From contig NZ_JACIBC010000001.1 of NCBI RefSeq assembly GCF_014195095.1, positions 620,001-684,000 on the forward strand: a stretch of DNA of 64,000 nucleotides, in the 5' to 3' direction. Below the pieces are notes generated by a model. The model saw only the letters and a program-made list of their open reading frames with translations. It did no database searches and was not told where the DNA came from. Origin of the DNA: Rhizobium sp. BK602 (GTDB lineage Bacteria; Pseudomonadota; Alphaproteobacteria; Rhizobiales; Rhizobiaceae). The first letter of the stretch is position 1. Each line of letters opens with the position of its first letter. A program made the position numbers and the translations under genes. Below, in pieces: positions 48,992 through 58,083 of this stretch.

Positions 48992-49834
48992 ATGGCTGGC
49001 ACGAATAGCGAGCGTCAACTTCTGGCCGAAGGGCCGGCCGTCATTCTGGTCGAGCCGCAGATGGGCGAGAATATCGGCATGGTGGCGCGCGCCATGGCGA
49101 ATTTCGGGCTTGCCGAGTTGCGTCTCGTCAACCCGCGCGACGGCTGGCCCAACGAGAGGGCGCAGGCGACCGCCTCCAAGGCCGATCACATCATCGAGGC
49201 GACCAAGGTCTACGACACGCTGGAACAGGCGATCGCCGACCTCAACTTCGTCTATGCGACGACGGCGCGCGAGCGTGACGGCTTCAAGCCCGTGCGGTCG
49301 CCGGTGGTTGCCGCCGAGACTCTTCGGGCGAGGTTCAAGGCAGGCGAAGGCACCGGCATCCTCTTCGGCCGCGAGCGCTGGGGGCTGACGAACGAGGAAG
49401 TCGCATTGGCCGACGAGATCGTCACCTTTCCCGTCAATCCGGCCTTCGCTTCGCTGAACATCGCCCAAGCCGTGCTGCTGATGTCCTATGAATGGATGAA
49501 AACCGGGATGGAGGATGTCGCCGCCGTGCCGTTCCAGGCGATGGAGCAGCGGCCTTCGACCAAGGAGCAGCTCTTCGGTCTGTTCGATCAGCTCGAGGAA
49601 GCATTGGATGCGCGCAACTATTTTCATCCCGCCGGGAAAAAGCCGAAAATGGTCGACAATCTGCGCGCGGTCCTCTCGCGCCGGGCGTTTACTGAACAGG
49701 AAATCAGCGTCTTGCGCGGGGTGATCTCGTCCCTCGACCGCTTCACGCGCAAATCTCCGCGCGGCAGTGGCTCGCATCCAAGATCCTCAAGCGCACCCAA
49801 GGAAATCCCAAGCGATGATAGCAGCAGCGAATGA
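48992..49834 (+). CDS. trmJ: tRNA/rRNA 2'-O-methyltransferase, SpoU/TrmJ type
   Basis: 280 residues. SPOUT-fold methyltransferase: '[40 protein letters not shown]', '[49 protein letters not shown]' with the deep-knot AdoMet-binding motifs. The C-terminal part ends in a Ser-rich tail. Closest to TrmJ, which methylates position 32 of tRNA, but related rRNA enzymes cannot be excluded. ATG 48992 is chosen for the ggggaaaa just before it; ATG 48977 is also possible. The 3' end overlaps murI by 20 bases. Confidence 0.87.
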   Translation: MAGTNSERQLLAEGPAVILVEPQMGENIGMVARAMANFGLAELRLVNPRDGWPNERAQATASKADHIIEATKVYDTLEQAIADLNFVYATTARERDGFKPVRSPVVAAETLRARFKAGEGTGILFGRERWGLTNEEVALADEIVTFPVNPAFASLNIAQAVLLMSYEWMKTGMEDVAAVPFQAMEQRPSTKEQLFGLFDQLEEALDARNYFHPAGKKPKMVDNLRAVLSRRAFTEQEISVLRGVISSLDRFTRKSPRGSGSHPRSSSAPKEIPSDDSSSE

Positions 49835-50615
49835 GCTGAAACCGGTCCTCGTCTTCGATTCAGGCATTGGCGGTCTCACCGTGCTGCGCGAGGCGAGGGT
49901 GCTGATGCCGGAGCGCGGTTTCATCTATGTCGCCGACGATGCCGGCTTTCCCTATGGCAGCTGGGAAGAGGAGGGGTTGAAAGCGCGCATCGTCGATCTC
50001 TTCGCCAGGTTGCTGACCGAATACGATCCCGAGGTCTGCATCATCGCGTGTAGCACGGCGTTCACGCTGGCCGGTGCAGCCTTGCGTGCCGCCTATCCGC
50101 AAATGACCTTCGTCGGTACCGTGCCGGCGATCAAGCCTGCGGCGGAGCGGACACGCTCAGGCTTGGTTTCGGTGCTGGCGACGCCGGGCACCGTCAAGCG
50201 TGCCTATACGCGCGAGCTGATCCAGTCCTTCGCAACGCAATGCCATGTCCGGCTCGTAGGGTCGGAAAACCTGGCGCGCATGGCGGAGGCCTATATTCGC
50301 GGTGGTGCCGTCTCCGACGAGGCCGTGCTTTCCGAGATCAGGGAATGTTTCGTTGAGAAGGACGACCACAAGACGGATATCGTCGTGCTTGCCTGCACGC
50401 ATTATCCCTTCATGGCCAATATTTTCCGCCGGCTCGCGCCTTGGCCGGTCGATTGGCTCGATCCGGCCGAAGCGATCGCGCGCCGCGCCCGCAGCCTGGT
50501 GCCGCAGGTGGCCGATGCCGTGCATCCCGACAATTTCGACTTTGCGATCTTCACCTCCGGCGCGCCGGATTTTCCCACCCGGCGGCTGATGCAGGGTTTT
50601 GGGCTCAAGGCTTGA
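49815..50615 (+). CDS. murI: Glutamate racemase
   Basis: 266 residues. It makes D-glutamate for peptidoglycan. '[22 protein letters not shown]' is the N-terminal signature; the two catalytic Cys lie in '[14 protein letters not shown]' and '[12 protein letters not shown]'. The usual Asn after the first catalytic Cys (ACNT) is Ser here. ATG 49815, within the end of trmJ, has aagga about 10 bases upstream; the longer frame would add a tail unlike the family. The GNAT gene follows 2 bases after the stop. Confidence 0.92.
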   Translation: MIAAANELKPVLVFDSGIGGLTVLREARVLMPERGFIYVADDAGFPYGSWEEEGLKARIVDLFARLLTEYDPEVCIIACSTAFTLAGAALRAAYPQMTFVGTVPAIKPAAERTRSGLVSVLATPGTVKRAYTRELIQSFATQCHVRLVGSENLARMAEAYIRGGAVSDEAVLSEIRECFVEKDDHKTDIVVLACTHYPFMANIFRRLAPWPVDWLDPAEAIARRARSLVPQVADAVHPDNFDFAIFTSGAPDFPTRRLMQGFGLKA

Positions 50616-50617
50616 CG

Positions 50618-51082
50618 ATGGCTGATAAAATTTCATTGCGTAAACTCGATCTCGCGGACATGCCGGCAGCCGCGGCCGTCCATCGCGCATCCTTCAATGA
50701 ACGGCTGCCGACGCTCGCCGGGCTTCATACGCCGGAAGAGGATGTCGGCTTCTGGACTGCGGTCGTCTACAAGGATTGCGAGATCTGGGGCGCGGAAGAG
50801 GACGGTCGCCTGGTGGGCGTGATCGCCTTTCTCGAAGACTGGATCGATCAGCTCTATATTCTGCCCGAGGCCCAGCGACGCGGCATCGGCACGCGCCTGC
50901 TCGATGTCGCCAAGTCGACCTATCCGGTGCTTTCGCTCTGGACATTCGAGCGAAATGAACCGGCCCGCCGCTTTTACCTGAAACACGGCTTCTTCGTTGT
51001 TGACGAGTCGGACGGGGCAGGCAATGAGGAGAAGGAGCCCGACGTGCTCTACAAGTGGGAAGCGCGGTTGCATCGGCTGTAG
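50618..51082 (+). CDS. GNAT-family N-acetyltransferase
   Basis: 154 residues. 'ISLRKLDLADMPAAAAVHRASFNERLPTLAGLH' opens the fold; 'IDQLYILPEAQRRGIGTRLLDVAK' is the acetyl-CoA site (QRRGIG) and 'NEPARRFYLKHGFFVVDES' the end of the domain. The acceptor is unknown. It starts 2 bases after murI, so it is cotranscribed with trmJ-murI. Confidence 0.88.
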   Translation: MADKISLRKLDLADMPAAAAVHRASFNERLPTLAGLHTPEEDVGFWTAVVYKDCEIWGAEEDGRLVGVIAFLEDWIDQLYILPEAQRRGIGTRLLDVAKSTYPVLSLWTFERNEPARRFYLKHGFFVVDESDGAGNEEKEPDVLYKWEARLHRL

Positions 51083-51185
51083 CGCCGATATCGAACCGCG
51101 CCGCATGTGAGCTTATCGGTGATATTGGGGAGGACGTATTGAATGGCTTTTGAAGATCGTTGCAGTTTCGCTCTCGAGGCAAATC

Positions 51186-52331
51186 ATGCGCCTTACTGAT
51201 TGCCATAATTTCCATGATTTTCGCGCCTTGGCCAAAAGCCGTCTTCCAGGACCGATCTTCAACTATATCGATGGCGCCGCCGACGACGAAGTGACGCTGC
51301 GGCGAAACACGGCGAGCTTCGAAAGCTGCGATCTCGTTCCCAACGTCCTGCGCGGCGTCAGCGAGATAGACATGTCCGTCACCGTCATGGGACAAAAGCT
51401 CGCGACACCCTTCTACTGCTCGCCGACGGCCTTGCAGCGCTTGTTTCATCACGAGGGCGAAAATGCGGTTGCGGCCGCGGCCTCGTCGCTCGGAACCATG
51501 TTCGGTGTCTCCTCGCTCGGAACCGTCAGTCTCGAGGAAATACGCAAGAAACATGCGGGGCCGCAGGTCTACCAATTCTATTTTCACAAGGACCGCGGAC
51601 TGAACCGGGCGATGATGCAAAGGGCGAAGGAGGCCGGCGTCAACGTCATGATGCTGACGGTCGACAGCATTACCGGCGGCAATCGCGAGCGCGATCTTCG
51701 CACCGGTTTCTCGATTCCCTTCAAGCTCAATCTCGCCGGCATCGCACAGTTCGCCATCAGGCCCGGCTGGGCGTTGAACTATCTCACGCATGAGAAATTC
51801 CGGCTGCCGCAGCTTGATGAGCATGTGGACATGAGCGGCGGCGCCATGTCGATCGGCAAGTATTTCACCGAGATGCTCGATCCGTCGATGAACTGGAACG
51901 ACGTTGCGGAAATGGTGAAGCATTGGGATGGCCAGTTCTGCCTGAAGGGCATCATGTCGGTCGAGGACGCCAAGCGTGCGGTCGACATCGGATGCACCGG
52001 CATCGTGCTGTCGAACCATGGCGGGCGGCAGTTGGACGGCTCGCGTTCGGCATTCGATCAGCTGGCGGAAATTGTCGATGCCGTCGGCCATCGCATCGAC
52101 GTGATGATGGATGGCGGCATCCAGCGTGGAACGCATGTGCTGAAGGCGCTCTCGCTCGGCGCCAAGGCCGTTGGCATCGGCCGCTTCTATCTCTACCCGC
52201 TGGCGGCTGCCGGTCAGGCAGGGGTGGAGCGGGCGCTCAGGCATCTGCGCACGGAGATCGAGCGCGACATGAAGCTGATGGGATGCACCTCGGTCAGTGA
52301 ACTGTCGCGGGCCAACTTGCGCTTCAGATAG
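51186..52331 (+). CDS. FMN-dependent alpha-hydroxyacid dehydrogenase, L-lactate dehydrogenase-like
   Basis: 381 residues. It oxidises 2-hydroxyacids with FMN and passes electrons to the respiratory chain or oxygen. 'LPGPIFNYIDGAADDEVTLRRN', 'LKGIMSVEDAKRAVDIGCTGIVLSNHGGRQLDG' with the catalytic His of 'NHGGRQLD', and 'DVMMDGGIQRGTHVLKALSLGAKAVGIGRF' with the phosphate-binding loops. L-lactate is the best guess but not certain. ATG 51186 has gagg 7 bases upstream; the frame is open to 51150. Confidence 0.9.
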   Translation: MRLTDCHNFHDFRALAKSRLPGPIFNYIDGAADDEVTLRRNTASFESCDLVPNVLRGVSEIDMSVTVMGQKLATPFYCSPTALQRLFHHEGENAVAAAASSLGTMFGVSSLGTVSLEEIRKKHAGPQVYQFYFHKDRGLNRAMMQRAKEAGVNVMMLTVDSITGGNRERDLRTGFSIPFKLNLAGIAQFAIRPGWALNYLTHEKFRLPQLDEHVDMSGGAMSIGKYFTEMLDPSMNWNDVAEMVKHWDGQFCLKGIMSVEDAKRAVDIGCTGIVLSNHGGRQLDGSRSAFDQLAEIVDAVGHRIDVMMDGGIQRGTHVLKALSLGAKAVGIGRFYLYPLAAAGQAGVERALRHLRTEIERDMKLMGCTSVSELSRANLRFR

Positions 52332-52461
52332 ACCGCACAATCGCCTGTGGGTTTTTTCAATCCACGGGCGCGAAGCTTTGAAATCTTTGCTAGACCGTGG
52401 CGCGTCCTTTCGGAAAGATGGGACGCATCCGCGATTGATTCTTGAGAATAGGGGAAGTGCA

Positions 52462-53979
52462 TTGCAGGTCGGCATCGACATGGGAACGGCGTCCGGCGGG
52501 ACCAGCGCCCAGCTCGATATCGAGGAGCTGCTGGCCACCCGTCTGCTCGTGCAGGGCAATTCCGGTTCCGGGAAATCGCATCTCTTGCGCCGCTTGCTGG
52601 AGCAATCAGCGCAATGGGTGCAGCAGGTCATCATCGATCCCGAAGGCGATTTCGTCACGCTGGCCGACAAGTTCGGCCATGTGGTGGTCGATGGTGAGCG
52701 CACCGAGGCTGAGCTTGCCGGCATCGCCAACCGCATCCGCCAGCATCGCGTCTCCTGCGTCCTGACGCTCGAAGGGCTCGATATCGAGCAGCAGATGCGC
52801 GCCGCTGCCGCCTTTCTCAACGGCATGTTCGATGCCGAGCGTGAATATTGGTATCCGGTGCTGGTCGTCGTCGACGAAGCGCAGATGTTCGCGCCCTCGG
52901 TTGGCGGCGACGTCTCGGAAGATGCGCGCAAGATGTCGCTCGGTGCCATGACCAACCTGATGTGCCGCGGCCGAAAGCGTGGCCTTGCCGGCGTCATCGC
53001 CACGCAACGTCTGGCGAAGCTTGCCAAGAATGTCGCGGCCGAAGCCTCCAACTTCCTGATGGGGCGCACCTTTCTCGATATCGACATGGCGCGCGCCGCC
53101 GACCTGCTTGGCATGGACCGGCGGCAGGCTGAGATGTTCCGCGACCTGAAGCGCGGCAATTTCGTAGCACTCGGCCCGGCTCTGTCGCGTCGGCCGCTGC
53201 CGATCACCATCGGAGCGGTTGAGACCTCGGCGCGCTCTTCCAGCCCGAAACTCATGCCGCTGCCGGATGCGCCGGAGGATGTCGAGGATCTGATCTTTAC
53301 GCCTGACCCGGAAGAGTTCACGCGACCCGTCGTGCGCCGCGCCACGCCGGCACCGCGTCCGACGACCGATATTCTGGCCGAGTTGTCCCGGTCGATGCCG
53401 GCCGCCAATACGGCTCCGGCGGAGCCGAAGACCAGCCAGCCGGAACTATCGAGCGAGGATCGCGAGGCGCGGGTAGGCGCGGTTCTGTCGGAAATCCTCG
53501 ATGATCCGGCGTCGGGTTTCCGCACGGATTCAGTGCTTTATCAGGAGTTTCTTGTGCGGCTGCGCATGCGCCGCGTTCCCGGTGCGCCGATGAGCCTGTC
53601 GGAATTCCGCCGTCGCGTGGCGATCGTGCGTTCCGGCGCGGATGAGGAGGTCATGGCGACGGACCGGTGGGCGACGGCGATTTCGCTGTCTTCCAGGGTT
53701 ACCGACGATCTGCAGGGCGTTTTCCTGATGCTCGCCAAGGCGGCCATCTGTAGCGAGCCTTGCCCTTCCGATGCCCGCATCGCCCGCGCCTACGGCACGC
53801 ATTCTGCCCGCCGCGCCCGGCGACTGCTCAGCTATTTCGAGGAACAGGGCAGCGTCGTCGTCCACACGGATTTCTCCGGCAAGCGCGTCGTCGCCTTCCC
53901 GGACATGGACTGCCAGACCGCGCCGGGCGACGCCAATGCGGCCGATGTCGAGGGCGGCGAGCAGGCGGCGGCGGAGTAA
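52462..53979 (+). CDS. HerA/FtsK-like AAA ATP-binding protein
   Basis: 505 residues. Walker A 'LLVQGNSGSGKSHLLRRLLEQ' (32-39 core), 'VIIDPEGDFVTLADKF', Walker B 'VLVVVDEAQMFAP', and 'KRGLAGVIATQRLAKLAKNV' with the sensor-type motif of HerA-like translocases. The middle is Pro/Ala-rich linker, and the C-terminal 120 residues look like a helical, possibly winged-helix domain. No nuclease (NurA, DUF4297) is beside it. TTG 52462 is the best start (agggga 5-10 bases upstream); there is no ATG or GTG in the right place. A longer frame begins within the previous gene. Confidence 0.8.
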   Translation: MQVGIDMGTASGGTSAQLDIEELLATRLLVQGNSGSGKSHLLRRLLEQSAQWVQQVIIDPEGDFVTLADKFGHVVVDGERTEAELAGIANRIRQHRVSCVLTLEGLDIEQQMRAAAAFLNGMFDAEREYWYPVLVVVDEAQMFAPSVGGDVSEDARKMSLGAMTNLMCRGRKRGLAGVIATQRLAKLAKNVAAEASNFLMGRTFLDIDMARAADLLGMDRRQAEMFRDLKRGNFVALGPALSRRPLPITIGAVETSARSSSPKLMPLPDAPEDVEDLIFTPDPEEFTRPVVRRATPAPRPTTDILAELSRSMPAANTAPAEPKTSQPELSSEDREARVGAVLSEILDDPASGFRTDSVLYQEFLVRLRMRRVPGAPMSLSEFRRRVAIVRSGADEEVMATDRWATAISLSSRVTDDLQGVFLMLAKAAICSEPCPSDARIARAYGTHSARRARRLLSYFEEQGSVVVHTDFSGKRVVAFPDMDCQTAPGDANAADVEGGEQAAAE

Positions 53980-53996
53980 TCAGGCGCGGGGCGCTG

Positions 53997-54025
53997 TTGA
54001 TCCGTATCCCGGATACGCTTATAAT
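53997..54025 (+). promoter_or_regulatory. Promoter with operator palindrome of the putative toxin-antitoxin cassette
   Basis: -35 TTGATC (53997-54002), 17-base spacer, perfect -10 TATAAT (54020-54025). The spacer contains the 15-base perfect palindrome cgtatcc-c-ggatacg at 54003-54017, so a dimeric repressor bound there would block RNA polymerase. The start codon is at 54048 behind caggaga. Confidence 0.7.
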
Positions 54026-54047
54026 CATCCCCTCAGGAGATGGTGTC

Positions 54048-54383
54048 ATGGCTGCGCGTGATAGAATCCAACGGTATAGGGAAAGTGGTGGAGCGTCCGA
54101 CCTCGTAAGGGTGGAAGTTCTTGTTCCGGCTGCGCGTCGTCATGATATTCTGTCGCACGCGGCTGAAATGCGCGCCGAACATAGGCAGAGAAAAGAACGT
54201 CTGCAGCAGGATATCGAAGACGCGCTCAGTCGCTACGGAGTGCGGCTCCTTGATAATATTGATTTGGATCGGCTGCCGGAAGTGGCGCAGAAGGTGAAGG
54301 TGATCGCCAAGGCTTTGATGGAGCGAGGCGATGCCCGTGCCTTTGCCATGGGACGCCGTATGCTTGCCGAGGTCGAGCGATAA
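54048..54383 (+). CDS. Small charged protein, candidate antitoxin (MazE/DUF3018-like N-terminus)
   Basis: 111 residues. The opening 'MAARDRIQRYRESGGASDLVRVEVLVPAARRHDIL' follows the 'R.R...YR..L...GLR.V.IWVP..R' pattern of DUF3018 (MazE-like ribbon-helix-helix antitoxins). The rest is helical and charged ('RAEHRQRKERLQQDIEDALSR'). It overlaps no other gene, lies directly behind a promoter with a palindrome, and its stop is 3 bases before the nucleotidyltransferase gene, the order expected for antitoxin then toxin. I do not recognise a characterised homologue. Confidence 0.7.
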   Translation: MAARDRIQRYRESGGASDLVRVEVLVPAARRHDILSHAAEMRAEHRQRKERLQQDIEDALSRYGVRLLDNIDLDRLPEVAQKVKVIAKALMERGDARAFAMGRRMLAEVER

Positions 54384-54386
54384 GCG

Positions 54387-55211
54387 ATGGCGCTGACGAA
54401 ACTGCAAAAGGAGATCATGGCTTCCATCGCGAAAAATCGCTCGGAAACCAGCTATGTCGCCGGTGGGCTGGTTCTGAATATGAATTGGCCCCGTCTGTCT
54501 GACGACATCGATATTTTCCAAGATACCGACGACGAAATCGGTCCTACCGCCGAGCGCGATATGGAAACGCTGCGACACGACGGCTTCCGTGTTTATGTCG
54601 AGGTCAATGTCTATGGCTGCGTCGAGGCGGAGGTTTCTAAATCGCAGGAGAATACTCTCATCCAATGGATGAGTGAATCTCGAACCCGTTTTTTCCCGCT
54701 TGTTCGAGATGAGGAGTGGGGAGCCAGGCTTCACCCCGCGGATCTCGCCGTGAACAAGGTTCTGGCGGCATCTACCCGGACAAAGCCGCGAGATTTCGTC
54801 GATTTGTTGATGATCGACGAAAGATTGTCTCCGCTTGGTGCGGTTGTCGTGGCAGCTTCGGGAAAACCGCCGCATTATTCACCAATCAGGATAATCGATG
54901 AAATTCGGCGCAGAGGGCTATCGATTTCGACCGAGGATTATGATTCCGTGAAAGGTCTTCCGGTCGATTTGACGGCTGGCATTATCCGCGACAAACTTGT
55001 CGAGGTGCTGGATAGGGCGGAGCGTTACACCCGATCTGTGCCGGCGGACATTGTCGGTCTGCTTGCAGTCAATGCCAGCGGCATACCTGTTCAGATCTCA
55101 GCTCTGGGCGAGGGGGGCGTGCAGTTTCGAAAGGCGACTTCCGAGCCCGAGTTGATGCCGTCGTTGCCGGATGTGCCGGATGAATGGCGTGGCTTGGGTA
55201 AATTGGGGTGA
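54387..55211 (+). CDS. Nucleotidyltransferase, AbiEii/AbiGii-like candidate toxin
   Basis: 274 residues. The nucleotidyltransferase core 'YVAGGLVLNMNWPRLSDDIDIFQD' has the hG[GS] motif followed by the catalytic DxD ('DDIDI'). 'RLHPADLAVNKVLAASTRTKPRDFVDLLMID' is the pattern of AbiEii-type toxins (H P x DLA..K..A...R.K.RDF.D). The C-terminal third is unlike the family and ends in 'DEWRGLGKLG'. AbiE toxins are type IV partners of AbiEi antitoxins; here the partner is of a different type. The codon use looks a little AT-richer than the flanking housekeeping genes, which suggests acquisition. The function is inferred. Confidence 0.72.
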   Translation: MALTKLQKEIMASIAKNRSETSYVAGGLVLNMNWPRLSDDIDIFQDTDDEIGPTAERDMETLRHDGFRVYVEVNVYGCVEAEVSKSQENTLIQWMSESRTRFFPLVRDEEWGARLHPADLAVNKVLAASTRTKPRDFVDLLMIDERLSPLGAVVVAASGKPPHYSPIRIIDEIRRRGLSISTEDYDSVKGLPVDLTAGIIRDKLVEVLDRAERYTRSVPADIVGLLAVNASGIPVQISALGEGGVQFRKATSEPELMPSLPDVPDEWRGLGKLG

Positions 55212-55237
55212 AGCCGTGCATCTTGCCAATCCTGCTG

Positions 55238-55266
55238 TTGACATTTTCATGACGACCCCTTACAGA
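55238..55266 (+). promoter_or_regulatory. Candidate rpsD promoter
   Basis: Perfect -35 TTGACA (55238-55243), 17-base spacer, -10-like TACAGA (55261-55266), about 165 bases before the rpsD start. A second TTGACA at 55303 has no good -10. The leader between them shows no clear riboswitch; autoregulation by S4 cannot be judged. Confidence 0.45.
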
Positions 55267-55435
55267 CCGCGCCAACGCCGGGCAGAAATGTCCGGTGTTT
55301 CATTGACATGTCCCGTGGCTTCGTCCGTTCGCTAACGTGAGAAGCCTGTCAGAGCTCGAAACCGGAGTTCAGAGGAGGGCGTGTTTCCTTCGCGGTTCGG
55401 CAACGGGCCGCCATAACACTTTGAAAGGAAATACG

Positions 55436-56053
55436 ATGAGCAAGCGCGAATCGTCCAAGTACAAAATCGACCGCCGTATGGGCGAAAACATCTGGGGCCG
55501 TCCGAAGTCCCCGGTCAATCGTCGCGAATACGGCCCGGGCCAGCACGGCCAGCGCCGCAAGGGCAAGCTCTCCGACTTCGGCGTGCAGCTGCGCGCCAAG
55601 CAGAAGCTGAAGGGCTACTACGGCGATCTGCGCGAAAAGCAGTTCCGCGCCATCTTCGCAGAAGCCGACCGCCGCAAGGGCGACACCTCGGAAAACCTGA
55701 TCGGCCTGCTCGAATCGCGCCTCGACGCGATCGTCTATCGCGCCAAGTTCGTTCCGACGGTCTTTGCTGCCCGTCAGTTCGTCAACCACGGCCACGTCAC
55801 GGTCAACGGCGTTCGCGTCAACATCGGTTCCTACCGCTGCAAGGCTGGCGACGTGATCGAAGTTCGCGAAAAGTCCAAGCAGCTCGTCACCGTTCTGGAA
55901 TCGGTCGCTCTGGCTGAACGCGACGTTCCGGACTACGTCGAAGTCGACCACAACAAGATGGTTGCCACCTTCGCTCGCGTTCCGACCCTCGGCGATGTGC
56001 CGTACCCGGTCGTCATGGAGCCGCAGCTGGTCGTCGAATTCTATTCGCGTTAA
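55436..56053 (+). CDS. rpsD: 30S ribosomal protein S4
   Basis: 205 residues. A primary 16S rRNA-binding protein. '[40 protein letters not shown]' and the S4 RNA-binding domain '[39 protein letters not shown]' are clear. ATG 55436 has aaagga 7 bases upstream; the upstream extension is not family-like. It is a free-standing rpsD, away from the other ribosomal protein genes, with its own promoter region and terminator. Confidence 0.97.
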   Translation: MSKRESSKYKIDRRMGENIWGRPKSPVNRREYGPGQHGQRRKGKLSDFGVQLRAKQKLKGYYGDLREKQFRAIFAEADRRKGDTSENLIGLLESRLDAIVYRAKFVPTVFAARQFVNHGHVTVNGVRVNIGSYRCKAGDVIEVREKSKQLVTVLESVALAERDVPDYVEVDHNKMVATFARVPTLGDVPYPVVMEPQLVVEFYSR

Positions 56054-56079
56054 TAAGCGGATAACTTTCTTGATGAATG

Positions 56080-56109
56080 AAAAAGCCGCTCATTTCGAGC
56101 GGCTTTTTT
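56080..56109 (+). terminator. Intrinsic terminator after rpsD
   Basis: 12-base stem (56080-56091 with 56097-56108), 5-base loop, with A-run and T-run. It overlaps no gene and stands before the glsA ribosome site. Confidence 0.9.
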
Positions 56110-56125
56110 GTCTCTGGAGCGCCTT

Positions 56126-57055
56126 ATGACGGATTTGCAGGCAATTCTCGATGACATCCATGCGGAGCTTTCGCCGCGCATCGGCGAGGGCAAGGTTGCC
56201 GATTATATTCCGGAACTCGCCAAGATCGATCCGAACCAGTTCGGCATGGCGATCGCTACCGTGAACGGTGACCTCTACAGCGTCGGCGATGCCGCGATCC
56301 CTTTTTCCATCCAGAGTATTTCCAAGGTCTTCATGCTGACGCTCGCGCTCGGCAAGGTGGGTGAAAGCCTGTGGACACGGGTCGGACGCGAACCGTCGGG
56401 CACGGCCTTCAATTCCATCGTCCAGCTGGAGCGCGAAGAGGGCATACCGCGCAATCCCTTCATCAATGCGGGCGCGATTGCCATCAGCGACGTGGTGCTG
56501 GCGGGACATGCACCGCGCGAGGCGATCGGCGAATTGCTGCGCTTCGTGCGCTACGTCGCTGACGACGAGACGATCACCATCGACGACAAGGTGGCGCGTT
56601 CGGAGACGCAGACCGGCTACCGCAATTTGGCGCTTGCGAACTTCATGCGCGCCTATGGCAATCTCGATCATCCGGTCGAGCATGTGCTTGGCGTCTATTT
56701 CCATCAATGCGCGCTGTCGATGAGCTGCCAGCAGCTCGCCAAGGCGGGGCTTTATCTCGCGGCGCGCGGCAGCAATCCGATCACCGGCCATTCCGTCGTC
56801 TCGCCGAAGCGGGCGCGGCGCATCAATGCGCTGATGCTGACTTGCGGCCACTATGACGGCTCCGGCGATTTCGCCTATCATGTCGGCCTGCCCGGCAAGA
56901 GCGGCGTCGGCGGCGGCATCATGGCCGTGGCGCCGGGTATCGGTTCGATCGCCGTCTGGTCGCCGGGGCTGAACAAGGTCGGCAATTCGCAGCTCGGCGC
57001 GGTGGCGCTGGAAATGCTGGCGGCGCGCACGGGCTGGTCGGTGTTCGGCGATTGA
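56126..57055 (+). CDS. glsA: Glutaminase
   Basis: 309 residues. It hydrolyses glutamine to glutamate and ammonia. Serine beta-lactamase-like fold with S-x-x-K ('[16 protein letters not shown]'), '[19 protein letters not shown]' and '[18 protein letters not shown]'. ATG 56126 with ggag 6 bases upstream is chosen; an in-frame start at 56108 lies in the terminator T-run. It may be cotranscribed with ttcA 62 bases downstream. Confidence 0.94.
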   Translation: MTDLQAILDDIHAELSPRIGEGKVADYIPELAKIDPNQFGMAIATVNGDLYSVGDAAIPFSIQSISKVFMLTLALGKVGESLWTRVGREPSGTAFNSIVQLEREEGIPRNPFINAGAIAISDVVLAGHAPREAIGELLRFVRYVADDETITIDDKVARSETQTGYRNLALANFMRAYGNLDHPVEHVLGVYFHQCALSMSCQQLAKAGLYLAARGSNPITGHSVVSPKRARRINALMLTCGHYDGSGDFAYHVGLPGKSGVGGGIMAVAPGIGSIAVWSPGLNKVGNSQLGAVALEMLAARTGWSVFGD

Positions 57056-57117
57056 GACCCATGTCTTCCTGCCGCGCTTTCTGCTATCAGCGTGGCAAAG
57101 CCTGAGGGATGACGAGA

Positions 57118-57990
57118 ATGAACATCGCGACGACAGTGGCGGACGAGCTTGATATCGACACGGAAGACGGCGGCAGCGCCGTTCATCCGCTGTTTGCCGA
57201 TGCACCACGGTCGGTCTCCTTCAACAAGCTGCGCAAGCGCCTGCTGCGGCAGGTACGCCAGGCGCTCGACGATTTCCAGATGCTGAACGGCCAGAAGCGC
57301 TGGCTGATCGGCCTGTCCGGCGGCAAGGATTCCTATGGGCTGCTGTCGATCCTGCTCGATCTGAAATGGCGCGGCCTGCTGCCGGTGGAGCTGATCGCCT
57401 GCAATCTCGATCAGGGCCAGCCGAATTTCCCGAAGCATGTCCTGCCGGACTATCTGACGAAGATCGGCGTCGAGCACCGCATCGAATATCGCGATACCTA
57501 TTCCATCGTGAAGGCAAAGGTGCCGGAGGGGGCGACCTATTGTTCGCTCTGTTCGCGCCTGCGCCGCGGTAATCTCTATCGTATCGCCCGCGAGGAAGGC
57601 TGCGACGCGCTGGTGCTCGGCCATCATCGCGAGGATATTCTGGAGACCTTCTTCATGAATTTCTTCCATGGCGGCCGGCTTGCGTCGATGCCGGCGAAGT
57701 TCCTGAACGACGAGGGCGATCTGATGGTGCTGCGCCCGCTCGCCTATGCTGCCGAGGATGACCTCGCCAAATTCGCCGTCGCCATGCAATTTCCGATCAT
57801 TCCCTGCGATCTCTGCGGCTCGCAGGACGGTTTGCAGCGCAATGCGATGAAGGAGATGCTGGCCGATATCGAGCGCCGCATGCCGGGCCGCAAGGATACG
57901 ATGCTGCGGGCTCTGGCGCATGTGAACCTGTCGCATCTGCTCGACCCGAAGCTGTTCGATTTTGCCGCGCTGATGGCGCAAAAGCCGTGA
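57118..57990 (+). CDS. ttcA: tRNA 2-thiocytidine synthetase TtcA
   Basis: 290 residues. It inserts sulfur at cytidine 32 of tRNA. The PP-loop '[16 protein letters not shown]', '[14 protein letters not shown]' (C-x2-C iron-sulfur ligands) and a third Cys in '[10 protein letters not shown]' are the hallmarks of the TtcA/Ncs6 family. ATG 57118 has gaggg 9 bases upstream; ATG 57109 is too close to it. It follows glsA on the same strand. Confidence 0.93.
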   Translation: MNIATTVADELDIDTEDGGSAVHPLFADAPRSVSFNKLRKRLLRQVRQALDDFQMLNGQKRWLIGLSGGKDSYGLLSILLDLKWRGLLPVELIACNLDQGQPNFPKHVLPDYLTKIGVEHRIEYRDTYSIVKAKVPEGATYCSLCSRLRRGNLYRIAREEGCDALVLGHHREDILETFFMNFFHGGRLASMPAKFLNDEGDLMVLRPLAYAAEDDLAKFAVAMQFPIIPCDLCGSQDGLQRNAMKEMLADIERRMPGRKDTMLRALAHVNLSHLLDPKLFDFAALMAQKP

Positions 57991-58083
57991 ACCGCCTCGT
58001 CCGGTTTTAAATCTGCGCTTTCACCACATCTCTGTCATCGAATCGGGCATAAGAGAGTTCTTCTCCAGACCCGCGGGCCATCG

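Noticed and set aside
50694-53525. 943-codon minus-strand frame opposite the lactate dehydrogenase-like and ATPase genes
   Set aside because: Ser/Arg-rich without motifs; both plus-strand genes have intact catalytic signatures.
55212-55435. Possible riboswitch or S4 autoregulatory structure in the rpsD leader
   Set aside because: No pseudoknot or conserved motif could be recognised by eye; only a candidate promoter is reported.
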